Positions 23,823-31,983 of a stretch of DNA of 32,339 bases are shown piece by piece. How positions within the stretch are numbered: position 1 is the first letter of the stretch; every line of letters begins with the position of its first letter. The stretch is from NCBI GenBank assembly GCA_947628575.1, contig CANRAK010000003.1:1-32339 (forward strand). The letters are read 5' to 3'. The stretch is from an uncultured Clostridia bacterium (GTDB lineage: Bacteria; Bacillota; Clostridia; TANB77; CAG-465). The position numbers and the translations under genes are program-made. The notes under the pieces were generated by a model, which did no database searches, was not told the DNA's origin, and saw nothing but the letters and a program-made list of their open reading frames with translations.

Positions 23823-25988
23823 ATGGAACAAAAAGATTATTTAGAAGAAATAAAAAATGTATTGGAAAAAGAGAATATAAAATATGAATTAGATGAACTA
23901 GAAAAAGTAGTAGAATATGCAAAAGATAGCTATAAAGACAAACAAATACTTAACGATAGTACAATAGATTTTGTACTTGAAGTAGCAAGTGAAGTAGCTA
24001 CATTAAGACTAGACGATAAATCTATATATGCAGCTCTTATGTACCCTATTGTAGATTATGATGATTTTGATGAGAAAAAATTATCTGAAGTTGCTGGTGA
24101 AGAAACAACAGATTTAATCTTAACTTTAAAACAGTTAGAAGAAGATTATAAAAAAGAAGATAAAATAAATATATCAACAAATCCAGAAGTGCTAAGAAAT
24201 ATGTTTATGGCTATTGCAAAGGATATAAGAGTAGTAATTATTAAAATAGCTGAAAGACTATCTTATATGAGAAGAATGAATACATTAGATAATAGCGTAA
24301 AGGAGCAAATAGCAAAAGAGTGCTTAGAAATATATGCTCCTATAGCTCATAGACTTGGTATGTCAAAAGTAAAATCTGAACTTGAAGATATATCTTTTAG
24401 AATTTTACTACCAGAAGAATATCACAATATAAAAGAGCAAATTGATGAGAAAAAAGAAGAAAGAGAAGCATATATTGATGCAAGGATAAAAGAAGTAACA
24501 GAAAAGCTTAAAGAGCAAAATATAGAAGCAACTATATATGGTAGACCAAAACATTTTTATAGTATATATAAGAAAATGAAAGCAAAATCATGTAAAGCAG
24601 ATGATTTATTTGACCTTATTGCAATAAGAGTTATTGTAAACTCAATAAAAGACTGCTATAGTGTATTAGGAATTGTACATGATATGTATAAGCCAATGCC
24701 TGGTAGATTTAAAGATTATATTGCTGTACCAAAGACAAATATGTATCAGTCACTTCATACTACTGTTTTTGGTGAAGGTGGTAGACCATTTGAAATACAA
24801 ATACGTACATGGGATATGCACAATGTAGCTGAACGTGGTATTGCAGCACACTTTTCATATAAAGAAAAAAGTAAGAAAATATCTGAGGCAGATAAAAAGA
24901 TTATTTGGCTTAGAAAAACTTTAGAGATACAAAAAGAACTAGCAGATAATACTGAGAATATGGATAAAATTAAAACTGAGATATTTGGAGAAGAAGTTTT
25001 TGTATTTACACCTAAAGGAGATATTAAGTCTATGCCTAAAGGCTCAACACCAATAGATTTTGCATATTCAATTCATCAAAAAGTTGCAGAGCAAATGGTA
25101 GGTGCTAAAATAAATGGAAGAATGGTACCACTTAATACTAAGCTTGAAAACAAAGATGTTGTTGAAGTTGTAACAAGTAAAAATTCAAAAGGACCTAATA
25201 GAGACTGGCTTAAATATGTAAAGACTACAAGTGCTAAAAATAAAATAACTAGTTTCTTGAAAAAAGAAGGTAGAGAAATTAATATCCAAAGTGGTAAAGA
25301 GTCTTTTGATAAAATTTTAAGAAAGCAAAAATATTCACGTGATGAACTATTAAAAGATGAATTTATAGAGCCTGCTTTAAAAAGATTTAATTGCAAAACA
25401 TTAGATGATTGTTATGAAAATATAGGATTTGGTAGTATATCACCTGTAAAAGTGGTTAATAAAATTGTAGAGTTATATGAAGATAGTATTAATCCAACAG
25501 ATGACTCAAAGTTAAAAGTAGTTACTAAGAAAAGAAAAAATAATAGTAATGATTTAGTAGAAGTAGAAGGAATAGATAACTGCTTAGTTAAATTTGCTAG
25601 ATGCTGTTCACCAATACCAGGAGATGATATAGTAGGATATATTACTTTTTCAAATGGTATTTCAATTCATAGAAAAGACTGTGCTAATTTAAAAGCATTA
25701 GATATAGAAGCAAGAACTATAAAAGTATCATGGAAAGAGCAAACACAAGCTGAATTTACAGCACGTGTTGTTGTAAAAGCAAATGATAGAGATGGAGTAC
25801 TTGCAGATATATTAAAAACTATGCGAGAACTAAAAATAGATATAACTGAAATAAGTACTAAAGTTACACAAGATAGAGAAAATATAACTAATTTATGTGC
25901 AACAGTTAAAGATATAAACACTATGCAGACTATGATAAAAGCATTAAGAAAAATAGATAGTGTTTTTGATGTAAGGAGAATAAAATAA
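23823..25988 (+). CDS. rel: RelA/SpoT homologue with degenerate hydrolase domain
   Basis: 721 residues, long-RSH layout: N-terminal HD-type domain (about 20-200), (p)ppGpp synthetase (about 236-347), TGS (about 391-452), helical and Cys domains (C594-C595) and ACT (about 644-721). The synthetase looks active: YGRPKHFYSIYKKM, DLFDLIAIR with D264, CYSVLGIVH, PGRFKDYIAVPK, QSLHTTV and E324 in FEIQIRT. The hydrolase looks dead: the HD/ED motif is ALMYPIVDYD (70-80), the late metal Asp is Glu144 in KIAERL, and no His occurs before residue 176. In these places it resembles E. coli RelA (ALLFPLADAN, KLAERI). It should make (p)ppGpp on stalled ribosomes but not remove it, which is unusual for the main Rel of a Firmicute. 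AGGAGAT precedes the ATG. Confidence 0.93.
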   Translation: MEQKDYLEEIKNVLEKENIKYELDELEKVVEYAKDSYKDKQILNDSTIDFVLEVASEVATLRLDDKSIYAALMYPIVDYDDFDEKKLSEVAGEETTDLILTLKQLEEDYKKEDKINISTNPEVLRNMFMAIAKDIRVVIIKIAERLSYMRRMNTLDNSVKEQIAKECLEIYAPIAHRLGMSKVKSELEDISFRILLPEEYHNIKEQIDEKKEEREAYIDARIKEVTEKLKEQNIEATIYGRPKHFYSIYKKMKAKSCKADDLFDLIAIRVIVNSIKDCYSVLGIVHDMYKPMPGRFKDYIAVPKTNMYQSLHTTVFGEGGRPFEIQIRTWDMHNVAERGIAAHFSYKEKSKKISEADKKIIWLRKTLEIQKELADNTENMDKIKTEIFGEEVFVFTPKGDIKSMPKGSTPIDFAYSIHQKVAEQMVGAKINGRMVPLNTKLENKDVVEVVTSKNSKGPNRDWLKYVKTTSAKNKITSFLKKEGREINIQSGKESFDKILRKQKYSRDELLKDEFIEPALKRFNCKTLDDCYENIGFGSISPVKVVNKIVELYEDSINPTDDSKLKVVTKKRKNNSNDLVEVEGIDNCLVKFARCCSPIPGDDIVGYITFSNGISIHRKDCANLKALDIEARTIKVSWKEQTQAEFTARVVVKANDRDGVLADILKTMRELKIDITEISTKVTQDRENITNLCATVKDINTMQTMIKALRKIDSVFDVRRIK

Positions 25989-25991
25989 TAT

Positions 25992-26702
25992 ATGGTTAAT
26001 ATAGAAGAAGTACAACTAGAGATATTAGACACAGGGCATATAACTAATTGTTATATCTTATATAACAATGAAAAAGAGGCTTTAATAGTAGACCCTGCAT
26101 TTAATTCAGAAGTTATAATAAATAAAATAGAAAAACTAAATTTAAAACCTAAATATGTGTTATTAACACATGCTCATGCTGACCATACAATGGCATTAAA
26201 TGAAATAGTTGAAAAGTATAATATAAATGTTATAGCAAATAAAAAAGAAAAAAATATGATTGAAGGAAAAGTCAATGATTACGCTGATGTATTTGGACTT
26301 AAGACAATAGAAAAGCCATTAGATAAATTTATTTATTTAAAAGATGGAGAAATAATTAAACTTGGTAATGATGAAATTAAGATGATACATACTCCTGGTC
26401 ATACAGTTGGTAGTGTTTGTTATTACATAGTAAACCAAAATATGTTACTTACAGGTGATACATTATTTAAAGACTGTTTTGGAAGATGCGACTTAGCTAC
26501 AGGTAGTATAGATGATATGATTAAATCGTTAATAAAATTATATAAAGAATATAATAATTGTAGAATATATCCAGGCCATGAATCAGTAGGTGTTACAGTT
26601 GAAGATACATATTATTATATAAAAATATATCTAAGAAAAAGCTTTCAATTTGACTTAGATAGTTATGTTAAAGATGATGGAGGAAAATATGAATCACTTT
26701 AA
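25992..26702 (+). CDS. Metallo-beta-lactamase fold hydrolase (glyoxalase II-like)
   Basis: 236 residues. Two-metal site: THAHADHTM (H60, H62, D64, H65), HTPGHTVGSV, GDTLF and PGHES near the end. This matches the glyoxalase II-like hydrolases commonly found downstream of rel in Firmicutes. The substrate may be a thioester such as S-lactoyl-thiol or another ester; it cannot be told from sequence. AAGGAG lies in the last codons of rel, 3 bases separate the genes, and its end overlaps ung, so recJ, rel, this gene and ung form one transcript. The dtd gene frequently located here is absent. Confidence 0.85.
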   Translation: MVNIEEVQLEILDTGHITNCYILYNNEKEALIVDPAFNSEVIINKIEKLNLKPKYVLLTHAHADHTMALNEIVEKYNINVIANKKEKNMIEGKVNDYADVFGLKTIEKPLDKFIYLKDGEIIKLGNDEIKMIHTPGHTVGSVCYYIVNQNMLLTGDTLFKDCFGRCDLATGSIDDMIKSLIKLYKEYNNCRIYPGHESVGVTVEDTYYYIKIYLRKSFQFDLDSYVKDDGGKYESL

Positions 26703-27351
26703 AGATATAATAGAAGAAGAAAGTACAAAAGAATATTACAAAGAGCTACATGAATTTGTGTATAAAGCATATGAGGAGAGTACAGTTTTTCCAGATAAGA
26801 AAAATATATTTGCAGCACTTAAATATACCCCTTATGAAAATGTAAAAGTAGTAATTTTAGGACAAGACCCATATCATGGTCTTGGTGAAGCACATGGAAT
26901 GGCATTTTCAGTGTGTCCTGGTATTAAGACACCACCATCACTTCAAAATATATATAAAGAGTTAAATCAAGAATTAGGATGTTATATTCCTAATAATGGT
27001 TATTTAATGAAATGGTCTAAACAAGGTGTATTACTTTTAAACTCAGTTTTAACTGTAAAAAAAGATACTCCTGCATCTCATAGAGGAATAGGCTGGGAGA
27101 CTTTTACAGATAGAATAATAGAGGAAATTAATAAAAAAGAAGAACCTGTAGTATTTATGCTTTGGGGAAATTTTGCTAGATCTAAAAAATATTTAATTAC
27201 TAACCCTAAACATCTAGTACTTGAGGCTCCACATCCAAGTCCATTTTCTGCAAGAACAGGATTTTTTGGATGTAACCATTTTATAAAAGCAAATGAATTT
27301 TTAATAGCTAATAATAAAGAGCCTATAGATTGGCAAATAGAAAATATATAG
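26689..27351 (+). CDS. ung: Uracil-DNA glycosylase, family 1
   Basis: 220 residues, complete. Active-site motifs: GQDPYHG (58-64, water-activating Asp60), LLLNSVLTV, LWGNFARSK and PHPSPFS (181-187, His182). It excises uracil from DNA to start base-excision repair. The start is 26689: GGAGG lies 5 bases upstream, within the end of the MBL gene; an in-frame ATG at 26665 lacks a ribosome site. The genes overlap by 14 bases, implying coupling. Confidence 0.95.
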   Translation: MNHFKDIIEEESTKEYYKELHEFVYKAYEESTVFPDKKNIFAALKYTPYENVKVVILGQDPYHGLGEAHGMAFSVCPGIKTPPSLQNIYKELNQELGCYIPNNGYLMKWSKQGVLLLNSVLTVKKDTPASHRGIGWETFTDRIIEEINKKEEPVVFMLWGNFARSKKYLITNPKHLVLEAPHPSPFSARTGFFGCNHFIKANEFLIANNKEPIDWQIENI

Positions 27352-27353
27352 AT

Positions 27354-27379
27354 ATGCAGGATATTAAGTTATCCTGCAT
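27354..27379 (+). terminator. Terminator after ung
   Basis: Perfect 10-bp stem ATGCAGGATA/TATCCTGCAT (27354-27363 with 27370-27379), 6-base loop; the T-tract is short (TTATGTTTT), so termination may be imperfect. Confidence 0.8.
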
Positions 27380-27439
27380 TTATGTTTTATTAAAATACAT
27401 ATTTTAAAAATCAAATTCATATATATTATTGGTGATATT

Positions 27440-28219
27440 ATGAAAGTTTTTGTTTTAGGTGAAGATAAAAGAAGTATGAATTTAAGAAAGATATATAATT
27501 GTAGTTCAACTAAGTTTGAAGATGCAGATGTTATATTTTGTCCTATACCATTTTCTAAAGATAATATAAAAATTAACGGTGAAAACATAAAAATTGATAC
27601 ATTAATTGATGCATTAAGAGGTAAGGATAAAATATTAATCTCAGGCGTTATAAATGATGAAATTAGAGAAAAATTTGAAGAAAATAATATAAAATATTAT
27701 GACATAATGCAATTTGAAGAATTTAGTGTTATGAATGCTATTGCTACAAGTGAAGGAGCGATAAAAAAGGCTATTGAAATGACAGATAAAACACTTAATA
27801 ACTCTAATATATTAATACTTGGATATGGCAGAATTGGAAAGATTTTAGCACATAATTTAAGTGGATTTGGTGCTAAAATATATTGTGAAGCAAGAAAAGA
27901 AAAAGATATTGCATTAATTAAAAGTATGGGATATAATGAAGTAGATTTAAGTAGTTTAGATTATGTTTTGCCAGATATGGATATTATTTTTAATACTATA
28001 CCACATATTATGTTAGATAAAGATATAATAGATATATTAAAAGAAGATGTTAGTATTATAGACTTAGCATCAGCACCAGGTGGTGTAGACTTTGAATATT
28101 GCTCTAAAAAAGATATAAATGTGTGTTGGTATTTAGCTATTCCATCAAAAGATTCGCCATATTCTGCTGCTATGTACATAAAAGATACTATGGATAAAAT
28201 ATTAGGAGAGGTTAACTAA
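27440..28219 (+). CDS. dpaA: Dipicolinate synthase subunit A
   Basis: 259 residues, somewhat shorter than B. subtilis SpoVFA. It has the family signature: GEDKRS near the start, ATSEGAIKKAIEMTD, Rossmann motif LGYGRIGKILAHNL (about 129-142), NTIPHIML and LASAPGGVDFEY. DpaA with DpaB oxidises the lysine-pathway intermediate to dipicolinic acid, the calcium-chelating compound of the spore core, in the mother cell during sporulation. The C-terminal GLPGKxAPKTA motif is changed to LAIPSKDSPYSAA. No dpaB lies next to it; folD follows with a one-base overlap. The ribosome site is weak (GGTGAT). A solid family assignment; actual sporulation is inferred. Confidence 0.85.
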   Translation: MKVFVLGEDKRSMNLRKIYNCSSTKFEDADVIFCPIPFSKDNIKINGENIKIDTLIDALRGKDKILISGVINDEIREKFEENNIKYYDIMQFEEFSVMNAIATSEGAIKKAIEMTDKTLNNSNILILGYGRIGKILAHNLSGFGAKIYCEARKEKDIALIKSMGYNEVDLSSLDYVLPDMDIIFNTIPHIMLDKDIIDILKEDVSIIDLASAPGGVDFEYCSKKDINVCWYLAIPSKDSPYSAAMYIKDTMDKILGEVN

Positions 28220-29070
28220 TGGGAGAAAAAATAAATGTAAAAGAAATTGTTACAAGAAGAAAAAAAATGCTAAAAAAAGAAGTTGAAAGCTTAAAAAATA
28301 AAGGGCTAGTACCTAAGCTTGCTGTAATTTTAGCAAGTGATGATGAAGCATCTAAGATATATGTTGGAAAAAAGAGAAAAATGTGTGAAGAACTTGGAGT
28401 ATTGCAACAAGAGTACATTTTAGATGAAAGTGTTACTACAGATGATGTGGTAAATATAGTTGAAAAATTAAATAATGATAGCACTGTTAATGGTATACTT
28501 GTACAGTTACCATTATTTAAGCATTTAGATATGGACAAGATATTAGATAGTATATCATATAAAAAAGATGTTGATGGATTTCATCCACTAACTCTTGGAA
28601 AACTATTTATAGGGGAACATGAAACATTTATTCCATGTACACCAAAGGGTATAATGACAATACTTGATGATATTAATACAGAGTATGAAGGAAAGCATGC
28701 TGTAATAGTAGGAAGAAGTAGGATAGTAGGAAAACCTATATCACAAATACTTTTAAAAAGAGGTGCTACAGTTACAATATGCCATTCTAAAACTCAAGAT
28801 ATATCACTATATACAAAGCAGGCAGATATACTTGTTGTAGCAGTTGGAAAACCACATATTGTAACAAAAGATATGGTAAAAAAAGGTGCAATAGTTGTAG
28901 ATGTTGGTATTAATAGAATAGATGGTAAAATAATAGGCGATGTAGATACAGAAAATGTACTAGAAGTATGTAGTAAAATAACACCTGTTCCTGGAGGAGT
29001 AGGAATTACAACAGTTTTATCTTTACTTGAAAATGTGGTACAAGCTTGTAAATACCAAAATAAAAACTAG
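28219..29070 (+). CDS. folD: Bifunctional methylene-THF dehydrogenase/methenyl-THF cyclohydrolase
   Basis: 283 residues. Motifs: YVGKK with catalytic Lys52, VQLPLF, KDVDGFHP, PCTPKGI, VGRSRIVGKP (NADP site), VDVGIN, GDVD and TPVPGGVGITT. It interconverts 5,10-methylene-, methenyl- and 10-formyl-THF for purine and formyl-Met synthesis. The ATG shares a base with the dpaA stop (TAATG), and AGGAG lies 10 bases before it, so the housekeeping gene is translationally linked to a spore gene. Confidence 0.95.
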   Translation: MGEKINVKEIVTRRKKMLKKEVESLKNKGLVPKLAVILASDDEASKIYVGKKRKMCEELGVLQQEYILDESVTTDDVVNIVEKLNNDSTVNGILVQLPLFKHLDMDKILDSISYKKDVDGFHPLTLGKLFIGEHETFIPCTPKGIMTILDDINTEYEGKHAVIVGRSRIVGKPISQILLKRGATVTICHSKTQDISLYTKQADILVVAVGKPHIVTKDMVKKGAIVVDVGINRIDGKIIGDVDTENVLEVCSKITPVPGGVGITTVLSLLENVVQACKYQNKN

Positions 29071-29096
29071 TAGTTAATAGCTACTAGTTATTTTTT
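29065..29096. terminator. Terminator shared by folD and the convergent small gene
   Basis: Perfect 9-bp stem AACTAGTAG/CTACTAGTT (29065-29073 with 29081-29089) and TTTTTT to 29096. It overlaps both stop codons and has A/T tracts on both sides. Confidence 0.88.
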
Positions 29097-29579
29097 GTTA
29101 ATATCAAATAAGTCAAAATAGTATTTTTGAGGATCATGCTTTTTAGCATAAATATCAATTGAATAATTATAATCATAAGGACTAACTAGCGGTGTAACAG
29201 TACTTTGCTTATTATAAAATTTAGCATAGTAACTATCTAATGGTAGTTTTATCATAAGAGTAGGGTCAATGATATAATTATCAACTTCAATCCATACATG
29301 TGAGCCATCCTCAGAGTTTTTTGAGTTTTTAAGTATTTCTACTTTTCCTGTGCATATAGAAGCATTATCAAATATAGTTGCAATATAGTAAGATGTAAGT
29401 AAGCAGTTTCCAATATTAAAGCCTTCTTTAAATATTTTGCCTAGAGTAGTTTTGTTATTTCCATCTAAGAAGACAATATTAAAAATACTTTTTCTTAAAT
29501 CTTTATCCCAAGCAAATGCTTCTAAATTAATTCTTCTTTGTTTGGATATAATTTTCCTTAACATTGTTGAAGGTAACAT
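29088..29579 (-). CDS. Small transglutaminase/papain-like protein with Cys-His-Asp triad
   Basis: 163 residues, no signal peptide or membrane helix. Order and spacing of Cys59 (NIGNCLLTSYYIA), His94 (DGSHVWIEV) and Asp105 (YIIDPTLM) match the transglutaminase-like cysteine hydrolase core, in which Cys sits at the start of a helix and His/Asp on adjacent strands. Whether it is a protease, a transglutaminase or only shares the fold is open. ATG 29579 is chosen because AGGAAGTGATAC is a good extended ribosome site; a GTG at 29588 lies within that site. It stands alone, convergent with folD and divergent from the EamA gene. Confidence 0.68.
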   Translation of the reverse strand: MLPSTMLRKIISKQRRINLEAFAWDKDLRKSIFNIVFLDGNNKTTLGKIFKEGFNIGNCLLTSYYIATIFDNASICTGKVEILKNSKNSEDGSHVWIEVDNYIIDPTLMIKLPLDSYYAKFYNKQSTVTPLVSPYDYNYSIDIYAKKHDPQKYYFDLFDINKK

Positions 29580-29651
29580 TAGTATCACTTCCTATATTTT
29601 TTTATTTAGGAGAGTAATTGTAACATAATAGATGTAACTTGTAAATAATTA

Positions 29652-29680
29652 TTGTAAAAAATTACAAAAAATGTTATAAT
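29652..29680 (+). promoter_or_regulatory. Extended -10 promoter for the EamA transporter gene
   Basis: TTGTAA (29652-29657), 17 bases, perfect TATAAT (29675-29680) with TGT directly before it (extended -10). Confidence 0.75.
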
Positions 29681-29705
29681 TCTAAAAAAATGAGGAGGCA
29701 CTTTT

Positions 29706-30590
29706 ATGTGGACATTTTTTTGTCTTTTTACAGTAGCAGCATGGGCATTAACTGAGCTTTTTGGTAAAATGGGTTCAAAGCAAAATGAACAAGATAAGTT
29801 GAGTCACTGGAAAATTACATCAATAGTAGGATTTGCCATGGGAGCACTTGCATTAATTTACATAGTCTTTTTAAAGACAGATGTATCACTTAGTAATATA
29901 ATGTCATATTTACCTATTTCATTATGTTATATAGTATCAATGATATTTGGATATGTAGGACTTAGATATATAATGCTATCTATATCTTCACCTGTATCAA
30001 ATGCATCTTGTGGTGTAACTTCTATACTTTGTGTAATATTTTTAAACCAAATTTTAGGGCCTATACAAATATTAGCAGTTGTTACAATAGTTTTAGGAAT
30101 AATAATATTAGGCTATACTTTTGTAGATAGAGAAGCACAAAAAGCAAGTGATAAAAAATATACAAAAAGTCTAATTGCTTTAATGTTTCCACTATTATAT
30201 TGTATTTTAGATGGTATAGGATCATATTTAGATGCATTATATCTAAATGACTGTATAATGACTGAAAATGAAGTAACTGTTTGTTACTTTTTAACATTTT
30301 TTGTAGTTGGTCTTATAGCATGGATATATGTTGGAATAAGAGAAAAGAAAGTATATAACATATTTGAAAATAAATGGTTTTGCTATCAGTCAATTGGAGA
30401 GGCTGTAGGACAAATAACTTATGTATTTGCACTAGCTGAAGCACCTGCTATAGCAGCACCATTAATAGCTACATACAGTGTTGTATCTGTGCTATTATCT
30501 AGAATATTCTTAAAAGAGAAATTATCTAAATTTCAGTATGTTGTAATAGCAGTTGTAATGGTTGCTATGTTTATATTATCTTTTGAATAG
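29706..30590 (+). CDS. EamA/DMT-superfamily transporter
   Basis: 294 residues with about ten hydrophobic segments in two similar halves, the EamA plan. The first half ends around SNASCGVTSILCVIFLNQILGPIQ and the second around AAPLIATYSVVSVLLSRIFLKEKLS, the typical 'loop-Glu-Lys' end of each repeat. Such proteins export amino acids or metabolites across the cell membrane; the substrate is unknown. AGGAGG precedes the ATG. A GNAT gene follows 22 bases downstream and is probably co-transcribed. Confidence 0.85.
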   Translation: MWTFFCLFTVAAWALTELFGKMGSKQNEQDKLSHWKITSIVGFAMGALALIYIVFLKTDVSLSNIMSYLPISLCYIVSMIFGYVGLRYIMLSISSPVSNASCGVTSILCVIFLNQILGPIQILAVVTIVLGIIILGYTFVDREAQKASDKKYTKSLIALMFPLLYCILDGIGSYLDALYLNDCIMTENEVTVCYFLTFFVVGLIAWIYVGIREKKVYNIFENKWFCYQSIGEAVGQITYVFALAEAPAIAAPLIATYSVVSVLLSRIFLKEKLSKFQYVVIAVVMVAMFILSFE

Positions 30591-30612
30591 TTATAAAAGG
30601 AGAGTGTGAAGT

Positions 30613-31110
30613 ATGAATTATAGGAAAGCTACAGTAGATGATGCATTATCTATAGCTATTGTTAATGTATATACTTGGAGAACTCAATATACAGGACTTA
30701 TGGAAGAAGAACTAATACAGTATAGAATAAAAAACTTAGAAGAAACATATAAAAATGTAAAAACTAAAATTGAAACTGGCATAGAATACTATGTAGTTGA
30801 AGATAAAAATACTGTAATAGGATTTTGTAGTTTTGGTAGAGCTAAAAATGAAAGATACAAAAATTCTGGTGAAATCTATGCTCTATATATTTTAGAAGGG
30901 TATAAATCTAAAGGAATAGGAAAAGCACTATTTAATATAGCTAAAAAAGAATTACAACAATATAAATATGATACAATGATAGTAAATTGTTTAAAAGGAA
31001 ATCCATCACTTGGATTTTATATCCACATGGGTGGAAAAGTAATAGAAGATAACATTATTGAAAAAAATGGATATAAGCTAAAAGAAGATACATTATTTTA
31101 TAATATATAA
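30613..31110 (+). CDS. GNAT-family N-acetyltransferase
   Basis: 165 residues. Opening RKATVDDALSIAIV is the usual GNAT strand-helix start; motif A is LYILEGYKSKGIGKAL (91-106), where the K-x-K-G-I-G loop binds the acetyl-CoA pyrophosphate; the C-terminal NPSLGFYIHMGGKVI is motif B. It transfers an acetyl group to an amine (a protein, amino acid, antibiotic or polyamine); the target is unknown. AAAGGAGA lies upstream of the ATG. It follows the transporter gene closely; no terminator is visible after it. Confidence 0.87.
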   Translation: MNYRKATVDDALSIAIVNVYTWRTQYTGLMEEELIQYRIKNLEETYKNVKTKIETGIEYYVVEDKNTVIGFCSFGRAKNERYKNSGEIYALYILEGYKSKGIGKALFNIAKKELQQYKYDTMIVNCLKGNPSLGFYIHMGGKVIEDNIIEKNGYKLKEDTLFYNI

Positions 31111-31117
31111 ATTTACA

Positions 31118-31221
31118 CCTCATAATTTGACATATATGATATACTAACATAAATGCAATACATTAGAAAACATAATTAATATTCAGTTTGTAGTATAAAA
31201 ATATAATTATAAATTATGAGG
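31118..31221 (+). repeat. 11-bp inverted repeat able to mask a ribosome site
   Basis: CCTCATAATTT (31118-31128) and AAATTATGAGG (31211-31221) are perfect complements 82 bases apart. The right arm enters the AGGAGG (31219-31224) that serves the PF06541-family gene at 31237. Confidence 0.5.
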
Positions 31222-31236
31222 AGGGAGAATTTATAT

Positions 31237-31896
31237 ATGAGAGAAGAAAAGGTTTTTGCCAAAGGCTTTTGCTTTGCAAAAATATTTATATTCTTTTTGA
31301 TAGGTTGCCTATTTGGGACATACTATGAACAGATGTTATGGTATTTTAATAACGGTACATGGATAGAAAAGCAAGGACTTATATATGGACCATTCAGCCC
31401 AATATATGGTATAGGTGTAGTAGTATTTATTATTTTTCTAGGAAAGAATAATGATAATAGAGGAATAATAAAAACATATATTTATTCTTGTATAATTGGT
31501 GGAGCAGCAGAGTATATAACTGGATTACTTTCAAATATACTTTTTGGAGTTAAATTTTGGGATTATACAGGATATTATTTAAATATAGATGGACTTACAA
31601 CAATACCATTTATGATGTTTTGGGGTATACTTGGACTTATACTTATGAAGATAATATATCCATATATATCTAATTTAATAGAAAAGATACCATATAAAAT
31701 TGGAATACCAATATATTATTTTATACTAATATTTATGGTATTAAATTGCTTACTTACTCTTATAGCATTTACAAGAATGACTCTAAGAAACGAGGGAAAA
31801 GAGCCAGTAACAATAATAGGCGAGTTTTGTGATAAAAATTATGATGATGAATTTATGTATAAGAATTTTCCAACAATGAAAAAAATTAGTGGTTAA
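31237..31896 (+). CDS. PF06541 (ABC_trans_CmpB-like) integral membrane protein
   Basis: 219 residues with about five hydrophobic helices. The family pattern is visible: an early helix then a loop ending W-x-N-G-x-W, GLIYGPFSPIYGIGVV, and YITG…KFWDYTGYYLNIDGLTT in the middle. These are predicted membrane proteins sometimes labelled putative ABC transporter permeases; no ATPase is nearby, so transport is unproven. ATG 31237 is chosen because AGGAGGGAG precedes it; an ATG at 31216 lies inside that site. A terminator follows the stop. Confidence 0.8.
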   Translation: MREEKVFAKGFCFAKIFIFFLIGCLFGTYYEQMLWYFNNGTWIEKQGLIYGPFSPIYGIGVVVFIIFLGKNNDNRGIIKTYIYSCIIGGAAEYITGLLSNILFGVKFWDYTGYYLNIDGLTTIPFMMFWGILGLILMKIIYPYISNLIEKIPYKIGIPIYYFILIFMVLNCLLTLIAFTRMTLRNEGKEPVTIIGEFCDKNYDDEFMYKNFPTMKKISG

Positions 31897-31906
31897 AAAA
31901 TAGCAT

Positions 31907-31931
31907 ATAACATTATATGTTATTTTTTTTT
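31907..31931 (+). terminator. Rho-independent terminator
   Basis: Perfect stem ATAACAT/ATGTTAT (31907-31913 with 31917-31923), 3-base loop, then about eight T. Confidence 0.85.
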
Positions 31932-31953
31932 GTTATCTTTTTTTTAAAATACG

Positions 31954-31962
31954 TGATATAAT
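31954..31962 (+). promoter_or_regulatory. Extended -10 promoter for the GT51 gene
   Basis: TGA-TATAAT (31954-31962), an extended -10; the -35 region (TTATCT at 31933-31938) is weak and sits just after the preceding terminator. Confidence 0.55.
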
Positions 31963-31983
31963 ATATAGAATAGGAGAGGAAAT

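Noticed and set aside
27399..27427. Sigma-K-like -10 (CATA…) before dpaA
   Set aside because: CATA occurs twice in this AT-rich gap, but neither copy has an AC-type -35 at the right distance.
31127..31155. TTGACA-17-TAAATG as a promoter for the PF06541 gene
   Set aside because: The -35 is perfect but the -10 is poor; not listed as a feature, only used in the inverted-repeat idea.
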